DNA from: Bacteroidota bacterium
GTDB lineage: Bacteria; Bacteroidota; Bacteroidia; Bacteroidales; Dysgonomonadaceae
Direction: 5' to 3'
DNA length: 64,000 nucleotides
Assembly: GCA_023388315.1 (NCBI GenBank)
Contig: JAEWGM010000043.1
Coordinates: forward strand, 173,648-237,647
Both the position numbers and the translations under genes were made by a program. The notes beneath the pieces were generated by a model. The model had not been told where the DNA came from and ran no database searches. It saw only the letters and a list, made by a program, of their open reading frames with translations. Positions 8,086-16,889 of this stretch are shown in pieces. Each line of letters begins with the position of its first letter. Position 1 is the stretch's first letter.

Positions 8086-9624
8086 TTGGCGAAAAAAGCA
8101 CGATTTCTTTGGGTGGATGATGAAGTGGACCTTCTGAAACCGTATGTTCTTTTTCTTGAAGAAAAGGGATATGCTGTGGAGTGCGTGAACAACGGGCACG
8201 ATGCCATTGCCAAAAGCCGTGAGGTGGTGTACGATTTAATTTTCTTGGATGAACATATGCCCGGTTTGTCGGGATTGGAAACGCTCACGGCGCTGCATTC
8301 CATCAACCAAACCGTTCCGGTGGTGATGATTACCAAAAGCGAAGACGAGGGTATTATGAACCAAGCCATCGGCAAAAAAATAACCGATTACCTCATAAAA
8401 CCGGTCAATCCTCATCAGATTTTGTTAACGATAAAAAAGATTCTCGATAAAAAGGAGATTATTACGGAAACCGCGTCGGTGAACTATCGAGAAGAATTTA
8501 ATCGTTTAAGCGCCGATATACAAAACTGCGCCTCGGCAGAAGATTGGGTGGCACTGTATAAAAAACTGGTTTATTGGGAAATGGAGCTGGACGAGACGGA
8601 TACGATGAAAGAAATCCTTGATACGCAAAAATCCGAAGCCAATCTTCAATTTGGGAGATTCATAAAACAAACATATGAAGATTTATTGAAAGACGGAAGC
8701 GTTGTTACAAGTCCCAAGTTGTTCTCAACCTATGTTTTCCCCGTATTGGATGAGGGCGAAAAACTGTTTTTTATCCTTATCGATAATTTTCGGTTAGACC
8801 AATGGGAAGCAATAAAAAACGCTGTTTCAGAATTTTTTACGTGCCAACAAGACACCTATTTCAGCATCTTGCCAACCGCCACACAATACGCGCGCAATGC
8901 CATTTTTTCGGGCTTGATACCGCACGACATTGCCACATCGTTTCCGCATTTTTGGGTAAACGAAGACGATGCCGATGGGAAAAATCAATTTGAGGAGCAG
9001 CTCATACAAGCCCAACTTGATAGAAATCAACGAAAAATCCGTTTTTCGTACCACAAAATCAACACCAACGCCGAAGGCGAAAAACTGGCGCAAAACTTTT
9101 CGGAACTGATTCATAACGATTTAAATGTGCTGGTTTTCAACTTTATTGATATGCTTTCGCATGCGCGCACCGAGTCGAAAATGCTGCGTGAATTGGCTGC
9201 TGACGAAGCGGCGTATCGGTCGCTCACACAATCGTGGTTTCGTCACTCGCCCTTGTTCGCGTTGTTGCAAAAAATAGCGGAAAGTAGGCAAAAAGTCATT
9301 CTCACGTCTGATCATGGCACGGTATTGGTGAAAAAGCCGATTTCCATCATCGGCGATAAAACAACAAACACCAATTTACGGTACAAAACAGGAAAAAATT
9401 TGACGTACGACATCAAAAAAGTTTTTGAAATCAGTAACCCACGCAAGGTTGGATTGCCGGCCGCCAACATCAGCACAAAATACGTCTTTGCCCTGAATAA
9501 CGATTTTTTTGTTTATCCCAACAACCAAAACCACTATATTTCTCATTATGAAAATACATTCCAACATGGCGGCATCTCGCTGGAAGAGATGATTGTGCCG
9601 GTTATTATATTGCATCCTAAATAA
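8086..9624 (+). CDS. porX: PorX response regulator with PglZ-type phosphodiesterase domain
   Basis: This 512-residue protein joins an N-terminal CheY-like receiver (residues 1-120: acidic pair Asp11/Asp12, phosphoacceptor Asp55 in FLDEHMPG, Lys105 in DYLIKP) to a helical linker and a C-terminal PglZ domain of the alkaline-phosphatase superfamily (about 200-510). The latter shows FILIDNFRLDQW, a metal-site LTSDHG near residue 407 and HGGISLEEMIVPV at the end. This is the architecture of PorX, which in Porphyromonas gingivalis controls type IX secretion genes and has reported oligonucleotide phosphodiesterase activity. Translation appears to start at TTG; no in-frame ATG precedes the receiver. 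The partner kinase PorY and the sigma factor SigP are not in this window. Confidence 0.93.
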   Translation: MAKKARFLWVDDEVDLLKPYVLFLEEKGYAVECVNNGHDAIAKSREVVYDLIFLDEHMPGLSGLETLTALHSINQTVPVVMITKSEDEGIMNQAIGKKITDYLIKPVNPHQILLTIKKILDKKEIITETASVNYREEFNRLSADIQNCASAEDWVALYKKLVYWEMELDETDTMKEILDTQKSEANLQFGRFIKQTYEDLLKDGSVVTSPKLFSTYVFPVLDEGEKLFFILIDNFRLDQWEAIKNAVSEFFTCQQDTYFSILPTATQYARNAIFSGLIPHDIATSFPHFWVNEDDADGKNQFEEQLIQAQLDRNQRKIRFSYHKINTNAEGEKLAQNFSELIHNDLNVLVFNFIDMLSHARTESKMLRELAADEAAYRSLTQSWFRHSPLFALLQKIAESRQKVILTSDHGTVLVKKPISIIGDKTTNTNLRYKTGKNLTYDIKKVFEISNPRKVGLPAANISTKYVFALNNDFFVYPNNQNHYISHYENTFQHGGISLEEMIVPVIILHPK

Positions 9625-9669
9625 TTGCAATTGAAAATAAAAACAATTACTTTTGATTATTCATACATA

Positions 9670-10308
9670 ATGAAACGTATAAAAAATGAACTACAAGATA
9701 TCATTATCGGAGATGGACAAGTTGGCGGCGGAAGCCAACTCAAAAAAACGCAAGTCTTCCTTAGAAGATATGCGCAAACAAGTGAAAACAATCAGTCGAA
9801 AAAGCACTTCAAAAAACAAGAAGAAGTTGGTTTAAAGGAATTTGCGGAGAGAGAAAACCTTTTTTTTACGCAAGCTGTTTCCGAAGATAAATTCGTTGCA
9901 AGCGGGGCGGAGCAACGGGTGTATCGGTTTGATGAATATCACGTTTTTAAACTCAACGATGCTATTTTTTACGAGACGTGGTTAGATTACTTCAATAACC
10001 TTCTCATTCATAATTACTTTTTTCAATCAACTGCATATGATTTTCTGGGATTTGTCTTCAGAAACGAAACATTCTACGCTGTAGTTAAACAGGAGTTTAT
10101 CGCTGAAGCTTTACCCGCAAATTTAGAAGATGTTAAGCGTTTCTTGGAATTTAATAAATTTAAAAACACCAGAAGAAATGATTATTTCAATGAGGATTTG
10201 GGGTTGATTTTTGAAGATTTACATGACGAGAATGTGCTTACGAAAAACAATCTTTTATACTTTATAGATACGATTTTTTATTTAACAGAAAGTTTTTACT
10301 CCCTTTGA
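9670..10308 (+). CDS. Polyvalent-protein-type kinase-like protein
   Basis: This protein of about 212 residues starts at the ATG at 9670; the frame is open to the preceding stop but without a better start. Its N-terminal 60 residues are basic and glutamine/lysine-rich ([15 protein letters not shown]). From about residue 75 it resembles the putative kinase domain of polyvalent proteins: [41 protein letters not shown], and the catalytic-loop-like DLHDENVL followed by FIDT. Such domains normally occur within phage or conjugative-element polyproteins; here one stands alone between porX and tsaE, where a simple adjacency is expected. Codon use is AT-rich compared with both neighbours, suggesting acquisition. 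Substrate unknown. Confidence 0.65.
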   Translation: MKRIKNELQDIIIGDGQVGGGSQLKKTQVFLRRYAQTSENNQSKKHFKKQEEVGLKEFAERENLFFTQAVSEDKFVASGAEQRVYRFDEYHVFKLNDAIFYETWLDYFNNLLIHNYFFQSTAYDFLGFVFRNETFYAVVKQEFIAEALPANLEDVKRFLEFNKFKNTRRNDYFNEDLGLIFEDLHDENVLTKNNLLYFIDTIFYLTESFYSL

Positions 10309-10312
10309 AATT

Positions 10313-10738
10313 ATGCAACTAAAAATACATTCACTCTCCGAAATAAGCGCTGCGGCAAAACAATTTATCTCGCAAATGGGCGAGAATACCGTTTTTGCAT
10401 TGTATGGCGCAATGGGCGCTGGCAAAACAACCTTCATTAAAGCAGTGTGCGAAGAATTGGGCGTGCAGGAAACCATTACCAGTCCAACGTTTGCTATTAT
10501 AAACGAATACAAAAGCGGAGAGGGGGAGTCTATTTATCATTTCGATTTTTATCGTATCAATAAAATGGAAGAGGCGTTTGATTTTGGATACGAAGATTAT
10601 TTTTACAGCGGCAACCTCTGTTTTATTGAATGGCCCGAATTGGTGGAGCCACTTTTACCCGAAAACACGGTGAGGGTGCACATCCGAGAAGCCGATGACG
10701 GCACTCGGGTAATTGAAACGGAGCAACCGGCTCATTAA
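10313..10738 (+). CDS. tsaE: tRNA threonylcarbamoyladenosine biosynthesis ATPase TsaE
   Basis: This 141-residue P-loop ATPase has Walker A GAMGAGKT (residues 32-39), [10 protein letters not shown] (about 58-67) with the switch threonine, and YHFDFYRI plus CFIEWPE, all diagnostic of TsaE/YjeE. It works with TsaB, TsaC and TsaD to make t6A37 on ANN-decoding tRNAs. It follows the kinase-like gene by only four bases and is probably co-transcribed with porX. Confidence 0.95.
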   Translation: MQLKIHSLSEISAAAKQFISQMGENTVFALYGAMGAGKTTFIKAVCEELGVQETITSPTFAIINEYKSGEGESIYHFDFYRINKMEEAFDFGYEDYFYSGNLCFIEWPELVEPLLPENTVRVHIREADDGTRVIETEQPAH

Positions 10739-10791
10739 ACGAAAACACACGAAAACAATCTAACTCTCATCGCATCAATCAGAATATCAAA

Positions 10792-12861
10792 ATGAAGAAA
10801 ATAATCATATCCCTCTTTCTGTTTTTATCCGCATTATCCGCTTCGCCGCAAGTGAATACCGACCGGGTAATGATGATTGGTAAAAACGCGCTCTATTTTG
10901 AGGATTATGTGCTTGCCATACAGTATTTTAATCAGGTGATTACGGCGAAGCCGTATCTTGCCGAACCCTATTATTTCAGGGCGATGGCGAAATTTATGCT
11001 CGATGATTTTAAAGGAGCAGAAGAAGATGCCACCGAGTGCCTTAATCGAAATCCTTATTACACAGCTGCTTATCAACTACGCGGCGCGGCACGCCAAAAT
11101 CAGGAAAAGTATGAGCTCGCGGCAACGGATTATCAGCGAAGTTTGGAGTTTTTTCCCGAAGACCGCCTCACCTTGGTGAATATGGGCATTGTGAACATTG
11201 AATTGGAGCAATACGATGTGGCGGGAAAATTTTTCGATGTGCTGCTTCGCCGCTTCCCAGATTATACGCCCGGATACCTCACGCGGGCGCAAATGTATTT
11301 GGAGCAAAACGATACCACAAACGCGATGGTGGACTTAGATAAAGCCATTGAAATTGACCCTTATACGGCGCAATCTTTTTCCGCGCGCGGATTGATTTAT
11401 TTTCAGCAAAAAGACTACAACAAAGCGCTTGCCGATTTGGATGAAGCCATTCGTTTAGACCCGTATTTTGAAGGAAACTACATCAATCGCGGCCTTGTGA
11501 GGTATAACCTGAACGATTTGCGCGGCGCCATGGCCGATTACGACCGCGTGATTGAAATGGACGGAAACAACCTCATTGCCCGTTTCAACCGTGGGTTACT
11601 GCGCGCGCAGGTTGCCGATAACAACCGAGCCATCAGGGACTTTGATAAAGTGATTGAACTGGAGCCCGATAACATTATCGCGCACCTGAATCGGGCGATG
11701 CTCAATAACGAAATAGGCAACAAACAAGGCGCTATGGAAGATATAAACGTGGTTTTGGAAGCGCATCCCGATTTTTTTACCGGTTATTACATGCGGTCGC
11801 AACTCAAACGTGAATTGAACGATTTGCGTGGTGCCGAACGAGATTATATGCTTGCTCGTGCCGAAGAGGCCAAGGCACGCCGTGTGGCCACCGTGAATCC
11901 GGAGCCATTTAAGCGTACCGATGCCGAAAATGAAGCCAAAGACACGCGTGAACAAACGGATCAGGATATTGATAAGTTTAATTTGTTGGTGGTTGCTGAC
12001 CAAAAAACAACGCAGAAAAACAAATATCAGCGGCAGAGTAGGGGAAAGGTTCAAAATATGAATGCCAGCGTGGAGTTGGAGCCGCAGTTTACACTCACAT
12101 ATTATGAGCGGGAATATGAAGTGCGCCGTCCGGTGTATTATTCCGCCATTATGGATAAAGCAAACAGCGAATCCGCCCTCACTTGGATTTTGAAAGCCAC
12201 CAATAACGAAGCGCCTTTGAACGAGTTGCAGATTCAAACGCATTTCCGTTCCATAGATAATTATTCTAAGAGAATTGAAAGCCAGCCAAATAACGCGGCA
12301 TTTTATTTCGGGCGCGGCATGGATTTTACCTTGGTGCAAGATTACGAGAACGCGTTAAACGATATGAACAAAGCCATTGAACTGAATCCCGATATGCTGT
12401 TGGCCTACTTCGCGCGCAGCATTATTCGCGCCAAGCAATTGGAGTTCGACCCCTTGCGCTCACAAGACCCGCGGCTTAGCGATGAAAGTGTAAGAATTCA
12501 ATTGCCCGAGCAACCCGATGCGCTTGGAAGAAGTGTGCCAAAATTGCCCGAAATATCTACAAAACCCATTGAATACGATGCCATTTTAAAAGATTATGAG
12601 AAGATAATCTCACTAAATCCGGAGTTTTACTACGCGTACTACAATCGGGCGGAAATTTATAGTTTGGAGAAAGATTATCGTGCCGCGATAGCGGATTACA
12701 CCAAAGCCATTGAATTGGAGCCGCAATTTGCCGAGGCGTATTTTAATCGTGGAATCTCGCGGTTGTCCATTGGCGAAACTTCCGCCGGATTAGACGATTT
12801 GCGTAAAGCGGGAGAGTTGGGAATAGTGCAGTCGTATAGCATCATTAAGCGGATGCAGTAA
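10792..12861 (+). CDS. Exported tetratricopeptide-repeat protein
   Basis: This 689-residue protein has an N-terminal signal peptide (about residues 1-20) and two arrays of tetratricopeptide repeats, roughly residues 25-350 and 495-680, separated by a charged linker. Many repeats carry the pattern DLDKAIEIDPY or DYDRVIEMDGN. The first array has about nine repeats and the second about four. TPR proteins are scaffolds for protein-protein contact; Bacteroidota have many in the periplasm. It lies 53 bases after tsaE and ends at a strong bidirectional hairpin. No enzymatic domain is visible. Confidence 0.88.
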   Translation: MKKIIISLFLFLSALSASPQVNTDRVMMIGKNALYFEDYVLAIQYFNQVITAKPYLAEPYYFRAMAKFMLDDFKGAEEDATECLNRNPYYTAAYQLRGAARQNQEKYELAATDYQRSLEFFPEDRLTLVNMGIVNIELEQYDVAGKFFDVLLRRFPDYTPGYLTRAQMYLEQNDTTNAMVDLDKAIEIDPYTAQSFSARGLIYFQQKDYNKALADLDEAIRLDPYFEGNYINRGLVRYNLNDLRGAMADYDRVIEMDGNNLIARFNRGLLRAQVADNNRAIRDFDKVIELEPDNIIAHLNRAMLNNEIGNKQGAMEDINVVLEAHPDFFTGYYMRSQLKRELNDLRGAERDYMLARAEEAKARRVATVNPEPFKRTDAENEAKDTREQTDQDIDKFNLLVVADQKTTQKNKYQRQSRGKVQNMNASVELEPQFTLTYYEREYEVRRPVYYSAIMDKANSESALTWILKATNNEAPLNELQIQTHFRSIDNYSKRIESQPNNAAFYFGRGMDFTLVQDYENALNDMNKAIELNPDMLLAYFARSIIRAKQLEFDPLRSQDPRLSDESVRIQLPEQPDALGRSVPKLPEISTKPIEYDAILKDYEKIISLNPEFYYAYYNRAEIYSLEKDYRAAIADYTKAIELEPQFAEAYFNRGISRLSIGETSAGLDDLRKAGELGIVQSYSIIKRMQ

Positions 12862-12862
12862 C

Positions 12863-12890
12863 AAAAAAAGCGCCCGAAAGGCGCTTTTTT
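12863..12890. terminator. Bidirectional intrinsic terminator
   Basis: Stem GCGCC/GGCGC (870-874 with 880-884) with loop CGAAA, an A-run before and T-run after. It ends both the TPR gene (plus) and the outer-membrane protein gene (minus). Confidence 0.85.
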
Positions 12891-12915
12891 GTTACTTGTT
12901 TTTTTATAGCGAAAT

Positions 12916-13449
12916 TTAGAACGCGTATCCTATTGCTAAAGTAGCTGACGGCAGAATGCCACTCGTAGTTTCAAAATTAGATTTATCTAAATCGCCGTTT
13001 ATAATGGTGTAATTTGGCCCAATTCCTAAATCTAACGTGAATCCACTATCCCACGCCCATTGATAACCGATTTGCGCTCCTACAGAGAAGGTGGTAATAC
13101 TCACGTTGCTTTCGTTTGCTTTCACATTGCCAAAAGCAAACGCTGCTTCTGGGGTAACCCAAAAACCGGTGGGAACTGCTCTTTTTGCATGCGTAAAATA
13201 ATACCGGTAGCCGGCGCCTATCCCACCGGCAGATATATCTTCCCCAAACAATTTATACATGTAATTGGCGGAAAACAACACCGATGATTTAGTATTCAAT
13301 ACCTTTTCATACGTTGCGTTAAAATTTCCAAAGGCCAACGCCAAAGGATTTGTCTTTATAACGTTTGAAAATTCTTGAGAAAAGCTGTTCATTGTAAATA
13401 GAAAAGAACAAGCTAAAACAATGATTTTTAATTTGCTGAATGTTTTCAT
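12916..13449 (-). CDS. Predicted outer-membrane beta-barrel protein
   Basis: This 177-residue protein has a signal peptide (about residues 1-24, ending near NSFS), then alternating hydrophobic/polar strands such as SSVLFSANYMYKLF and AGYRYYFTHAK, and terminates in the aromatic residue Phe (ATLAIGYAF). These are features of small porin-like or DUF3575-like outer-membrane barrels. Length suits an eight-stranded barrel. The function is unknown; a -7 box at 13475-13482 lies just upstream. Confidence 0.7.
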   Translation of the reverse strand: MKTFSKLKIIVLACSFLFTMNSFSQEFSNVIKTNPLALAFGNFNATYEKVLNTKSSVLFSANYMYKLFGEDISAGGIGAGYRYYFTHAKRAVPTGFWVTPEAAFAFGNVKANESNVSITTFSVGAQIGYQWAWDSGFTLDLGIGPNYTIINGDLDKSNFETTSGILPSATLAIGYAF

Positions 13450-13474
13450 ATTAATTAATTTTTCAAAATGATGT

Positions 13475-13482
13475 CAAATATA
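13475..13482 (-). promoter_or_regulatory. Putative -7 box (TATATTTG) of the barrel protein gene
   Basis: Minus-strand TAnnTTTG match 26 bases upstream of the start codon, the same spacing as other promoters in this window. Confidence 0.5.
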
Positions 13483-13551
13483 AACTGAAAAATCAATAAA
13501 TGCAAATAAAAACTGTTTTTTGTGAATGAGAATGTTAAATAAAGAATGTAC

Positions 13552-13881
13552 CTACTGCTTTTTCTCTGTTTTTTCTATGGTTTTCGCTTCCACCACATTT
13601 AATTTTACTCTTTCAAACGCGGTTTGCAGTTTTTTTGCATCGGTGCGGTCGGCGCGGTATTTTATTTGCACGGTGTTTCCGTCTTCTCCGTAATTTATTC
13701 CGGTAACGCCCCTTTCAAAGGCGATGTTGTTATCGATTTTCTTTTTGCAGTTGGGACAAATAACTTCATCGAGGCGAAACTCCACCACTTCTTGTTTTTT
13801 CTCTTTCTTTTGTTGCTTTTGAGCAAAGCCTACGCCTGTTGACAAGGCGATGATGGTAAATAATGCAATTAATTTTTTCAT
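13552..13881 (-). CDS. Periplasmic heavy-metal-associated (HMA-like) domain protein
   Basis: This 109-residue protein has a signal peptide (residues 1-20), a lysine-rich spacer and a ferredoxin-like HMA fold. The metal-binding motif is CPNCKKKI with Cys42 and Cys45, one residue longer in charge than the usual MxCxxC but with the same CxxC spacing. The remainder (VTGINYGEDGNTVQIKYRADRTDAKKLQTAFE) has the beta-alpha-beta order of HMA domains. It lies downstream of the TonB receptor gene (58-base gap) and would pass a soft metal, probably copper, in the periplasm. Confidence 0.75.
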   Translation of the reverse strand: MKKLIALFTIIALSTGVGFAQKQQKKEKKQEVVEFRLDEVICPNCKKKIDNNIAFERGVTGINYGEDGNTVQIKYRADRTDAKKLQTAFERVKLNVVEAKTIEKTEKKQ

Positions 13882-13939
13882 TTTTGTTGATTTTTTAAAT
13901 GTTTGAACTATAAGATATTGTTATTGTTTTAGGTTGATT

Positions 13940-16159
13940 TTAAAATCTCGGAATATTCCATCGCATTCCGGCAAAAACTTTTCGTCCATGAACGGGCCCC
14001 CACACCATGGTGGCATCAAAATTGTTGCTGCGCGGGTTTGCCGCGTCAATAATCGGGTTTTGCTGGCGGAAATCGAACAGGTTTTCCGCGCCCAAATAGA
14101 CCGACCAATTTCTGAAATACTTCGTAATTTGTGCGTTCACCACCGTAAACGGATCGAATCGCTCTTCCCACAGCGGGTTTATCGCGTCGGGAGTCGGCAT
14201 CCGCCCGCCACCGTTGAACTGCGCCGTGGCATCGAACTGCCACTTCCTTAGCGGAGTTTGATACGATGCAGTGACCAATCCTTTGTAATCGTTCATCAGG
14301 GGTTTGGTGAGGAAACGAACATCTCCCGTTGCGGGATTTCTGTAATCCGACATGGAGCGGGTGTAACGATAAGCCGCCGTGAGAGTAAACCCTTCAAAGA
14401 AAGGATACGTAGCTTCAATTTGCGCACTGTTGGAATACGATTTTCCACCGTTGAGGTTGTAAAAACTAATGGCGTGCGGGTCGCTATCCACATCCACCAC
14501 CACTTGTTTAATAAAGCGGGTGTAATACCATTCGCCGGTGAGCATTAGCTCTTTATTACCGATGGGGATGTAGAACGTGCCGTTGATGCCTGTGTTCCAC
14601 GCCTCTTCCTGATCGAGGTTGTCGGCGATGTTGATTTCGCGCGAACTCGCCAACAGATAGTTATTCTCGGCAAGCACGTTGGCGGTGCGAAAACCCTTGC
14701 CGATAGAAGCTCGCAAGTGCATCCACTCAAACGGCATGTACTTGATGTGCATTCTGGGCGTGACAAAAAAGCCGTATTGGCTGCTGTGATCGGCCCGAAT
14801 GCCGCCCAAGGCGATAAACTTATCGTCTAAATTGTAGGTATACTGCACATATGCGCCGGTAACGGTTTCTTTTCGGTTGTATGGCGTGTCGCGCAATGTT
14901 TCGTCAAAACCATCGTGGTTGAGGCTCAAGCCCGTGCTTAGGCTGTGATTACGAGTGAATTCTTTTTCAAAAATATAACTCAAATAGACGTTTTTTTGAT
15001 TCACGTTGTAGCGTGTGGCATCGTACATCGATTTTTGATCGTGCACCGAGCCTGACGCGATGATGGCTGTGCTGGTCAACAGATTATCGTCCGTTACGGT
15101 TGAATAGGCCTGCTTGGTGAAGAATTCCCCACGGTTGGTTTTCAATGAAATAATGTATGGATCGGTAATGGCTTGATGCGAATCTATTTGGCCACCCACA
15201 CGGTTTTCCGTGACGAACCTCGCGCCATATTGCGCCACGTAATTGCCGTTATCGCTTTGATGGCTCCATCGGTTCATCAGGTTGAATTGTTCTGTTTTGG
15301 GATAATCTAAAAAGCCGTCGTTGTTCACATCGTGCCCTTGCGTATCATTGGAGTAATGCCCGAAAATGGCGGTTTGCACGTTTTCATTGAGGTGGATACT
15401 GGCATCGGCATTTGCTTCCATACGCAACGCATCGCTGGCAAACAAGTTCATAGAAAACTTATCCATTGTTTGCGGCTTTTTATACTCCACGTTAATTTGC
15501 CCGGCAAGCGCTTCGTAGCCGTTTTTTACCGATGAAGTCCCCTTGGAAATATAAATCCCTTCCATCCACGAACCGGGAATATAATCCATTCCATAGGAAG
15601 CGGACGCGCCCCGAAAGTTGGGGTAGTTTTCGGTAAGCATTTGCACGTACGTGCCTGCCAGGCCCAGCAGTTTAATTTGTTTGGCGCCCGTGGCGGCATC
15701 GCTGTAGGCCACGTCCACCGATGGGTTTGTCACAAAACTTTCGCCCAAGTTGCAACACGCGTCGCGGCGAATTTCACCCATGGTTACTTTCTGCGTTTGC
15801 ACCACGGCGCTGCGTTGCGTAACGGTGCCGGGCGAGCGTTTGCTCACTACCAATTCATCGAGCAATTGAGTATCTTCTTTCAAATAAATTTGCAATGCTT
15901 CATCGGGATTTTCAATGTGCAGGCTTTGAGAAATATAGCCTGTATAGGCAATAATAAGATGTTCATGTTGCGCGGTAGTCTCAATCTCGAAATAGCCGTC
16001 GGCATTGGAAGTGGCGCCTTTTTTCGACTTTTCCCAGTAAATATTGGCGCCGATTACAGGTTGCTTGTTTTCGTCGAATACGTGTCCGCGAATTTTATCG
16101 GCTGCAAATGCGGGAAAAGCCAGTGCGGATATACAGATAAATAAAAGTATTTTTTTCAT
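13940..16159 (-). CDS. TonB-dependent outer-membrane receptor, putative metal transport
   Basis: This 739-residue receptor has a signal peptide (1-19), a carboxypeptidase-regulatory-like beta sandwich (about 22-95, IRGHVFDENKQPVIGANI), a plug domain (about 115-225, including GYEALAGQINVEYKKP) and a 22-strand barrel ending in Phe. It would import a ligand across the outer membrane with TonB energy. It is shorter than SusC proteins and has no SusD partner. Flanking genes encode an HMA protein and a His/Cys-rich exported protein on the same strand, so a metal or metallophore is the likely ligand. The receptor also contains a CCNLGESF sequence in the plug with a vicinal Cys pair. Confidence 0.88.
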   Translation of the reverse strand: MKKILLFICISALAFPAFAADKIRGHVFDENKQPVIGANIYWEKSKKGATSNADGYFEIETTAQHEHLIIAYTGYISQSLHIENPDEALQIYLKEDTQLLDELVVSKRSPGTVTQRSAVVQTQKVTMGEIRRDACCNLGESFVTNPSVDVAYSDAATGAKQIKLLGLAGTYVQMLTENYPNFRGASASYGMDYIPGSWMEGIYISKGTSSVKNGYEALAGQINVEYKKPQTMDKFSMNLFASDALRMEANADASIHLNENVQTAIFGHYSNDTQGHDVNNDGFLDYPKTEQFNLMNRWSHQSDNGNYVAQYGARFVTENRVGGQIDSHQAITDPYIISLKTNRGEFFTKQAYSTVTDDNLLTSTAIIASGSVHDQKSMYDATRYNVNQKNVYLSYIFEKEFTRNHSLSTGLSLNHDGFDETLRDTPYNRKETVTGAYVQYTYNLDDKFIALGGIRADHSSQYGFFVTPRMHIKYMPFEWMHLRASIGKGFRTANVLAENNYLLASSREINIADNLDQEEAWNTGINGTFYIPIGNKELMLTGEWYYTRFIKQVVVDVDSDPHAISFYNLNGGKSYSNSAQIEATYPFFEGFTLTAAYRYTRSMSDYRNPATGDVRFLTKPLMNDYKGLVTASYQTPLRKWQFDATAQFNGGGRMPTPDAINPLWEERFDPFTVVNAQITKYFRNWSVYLGAENLFDFRQQNPIIDAANPRSNNFDATMVWGPVHGRKVFAGMRWNIPRF

Positions 16160-16246
16160 TTTTTATAATTTAGTGAATACGAATGGTTTGCGCTTTTTTC
16201 GCGCGCACTAAAATTCCTCTTTCTTTTATAAAAAGAGATGTATCCG

Positions 16247-16702
16247 CTAAATTATAAGGATGGTAAGCAAAGAAAAATAATCGTCTTTGCTCAAATTGGG
16301 TGGTTTTTGAGAAGGTGTTTTAATGACCGATGCGTAAAGCTCGGGTTCAAATGTAATATTTTGTGTCTTAAAGAGATGACCAAAGTTTATATCAATAATC
16401 GCGGGTTGCAAATTAAAACCGTTTTGCGAAGCAACACTCCAGTCAACCGAAATGCGCTCCACACCGCATGCATCGGAGTGGGCTGATATGTTTTGATCGC
16501 ATCGGTGGTCGTCGTAATGGGTGATTAACCCATTTAAATGATGGTGGTGATGAACTTCGCAGCACTTGTGTTCTGTTACGGCAGCGGTTCCTTCATCAAA
16601 ACAATCGTTGCAACAATAAAAATAAGCGTTCACTCCCGATCCGCTGTACACAATGAGCGCGGAAAGGAAAATACTAATCAGTATGAGAATGCTTCTTTTC
16701 AT
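16247..16702 (-). CDS. HYC_CC_PP family exported protein
   Basis: This protein of about 151 residues has an N-terminal signal/membrane segment and then the sequence AYFYCCNDCFDEG, followed by EHKCCEVHHHHHLNG, matching the His/Cys pattern of the HYC_CC_PP family of Bacteroidota. It ends with a proline-rich part and a hydrophobic tail. The start at 16702 gives a proper signal peptide; the frame continues upstream to 16816 but past a -7 box at 16710-16717. Genes of this family commonly precede TonB receptors, as here (87 bases). The five consecutive His and paired Cys suggest metal binding, possibly sensing or loading; this is inference. Confidence 0.75.
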   Translation of the reverse strand: MKRSILILISIFLSALIVYSGSGVNAYFYCCNDCFDEGTAAVTEHKCCEVHHHHHLNGLITHYDDHRCDQNISAHSDACGVERISVDWSVASQNGFNLQPAIIDINFGHLFKTQNITFEPELYASVIKTPSQKPPNLSKDDYFSLLTILII

Positions 16703-16709
16703 TTGAAAG

Positions 16710-16717
16710 CAAAGATA
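16710..16717 (-). promoter_or_regulatory. Putative -7 box (TATCTTTG) with a very short leader
   Basis: The minus-strand TAnnTTTG match ends only seven bases before the ATG of the HYC_CC_PP gene, so the transcript would be leaderless or nearly so. Alternatively it is a chance match. Confidence 0.4.
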
Positions 16718-16889
16718 TAGCAACGCCTTGTTAATAATGCGCTGCTGAGTGTTAAAATACTGAAATAGTGATTTTGTAAATCCGGAAAAAAGAAAAAATA
16801 AGCACCATAATGGCAATATAAAAAATATCTTTTTCGGCTTTTTTACAAAATACGATAATCATCCATTGGCATATTTGCACATTCAGTCA

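Noticed and set aside
11596..12339. 247-codon open frame antisense to the TPR gene
   Set aside because: Shadow frame opposite a clear TPR coding sequence; no family features.
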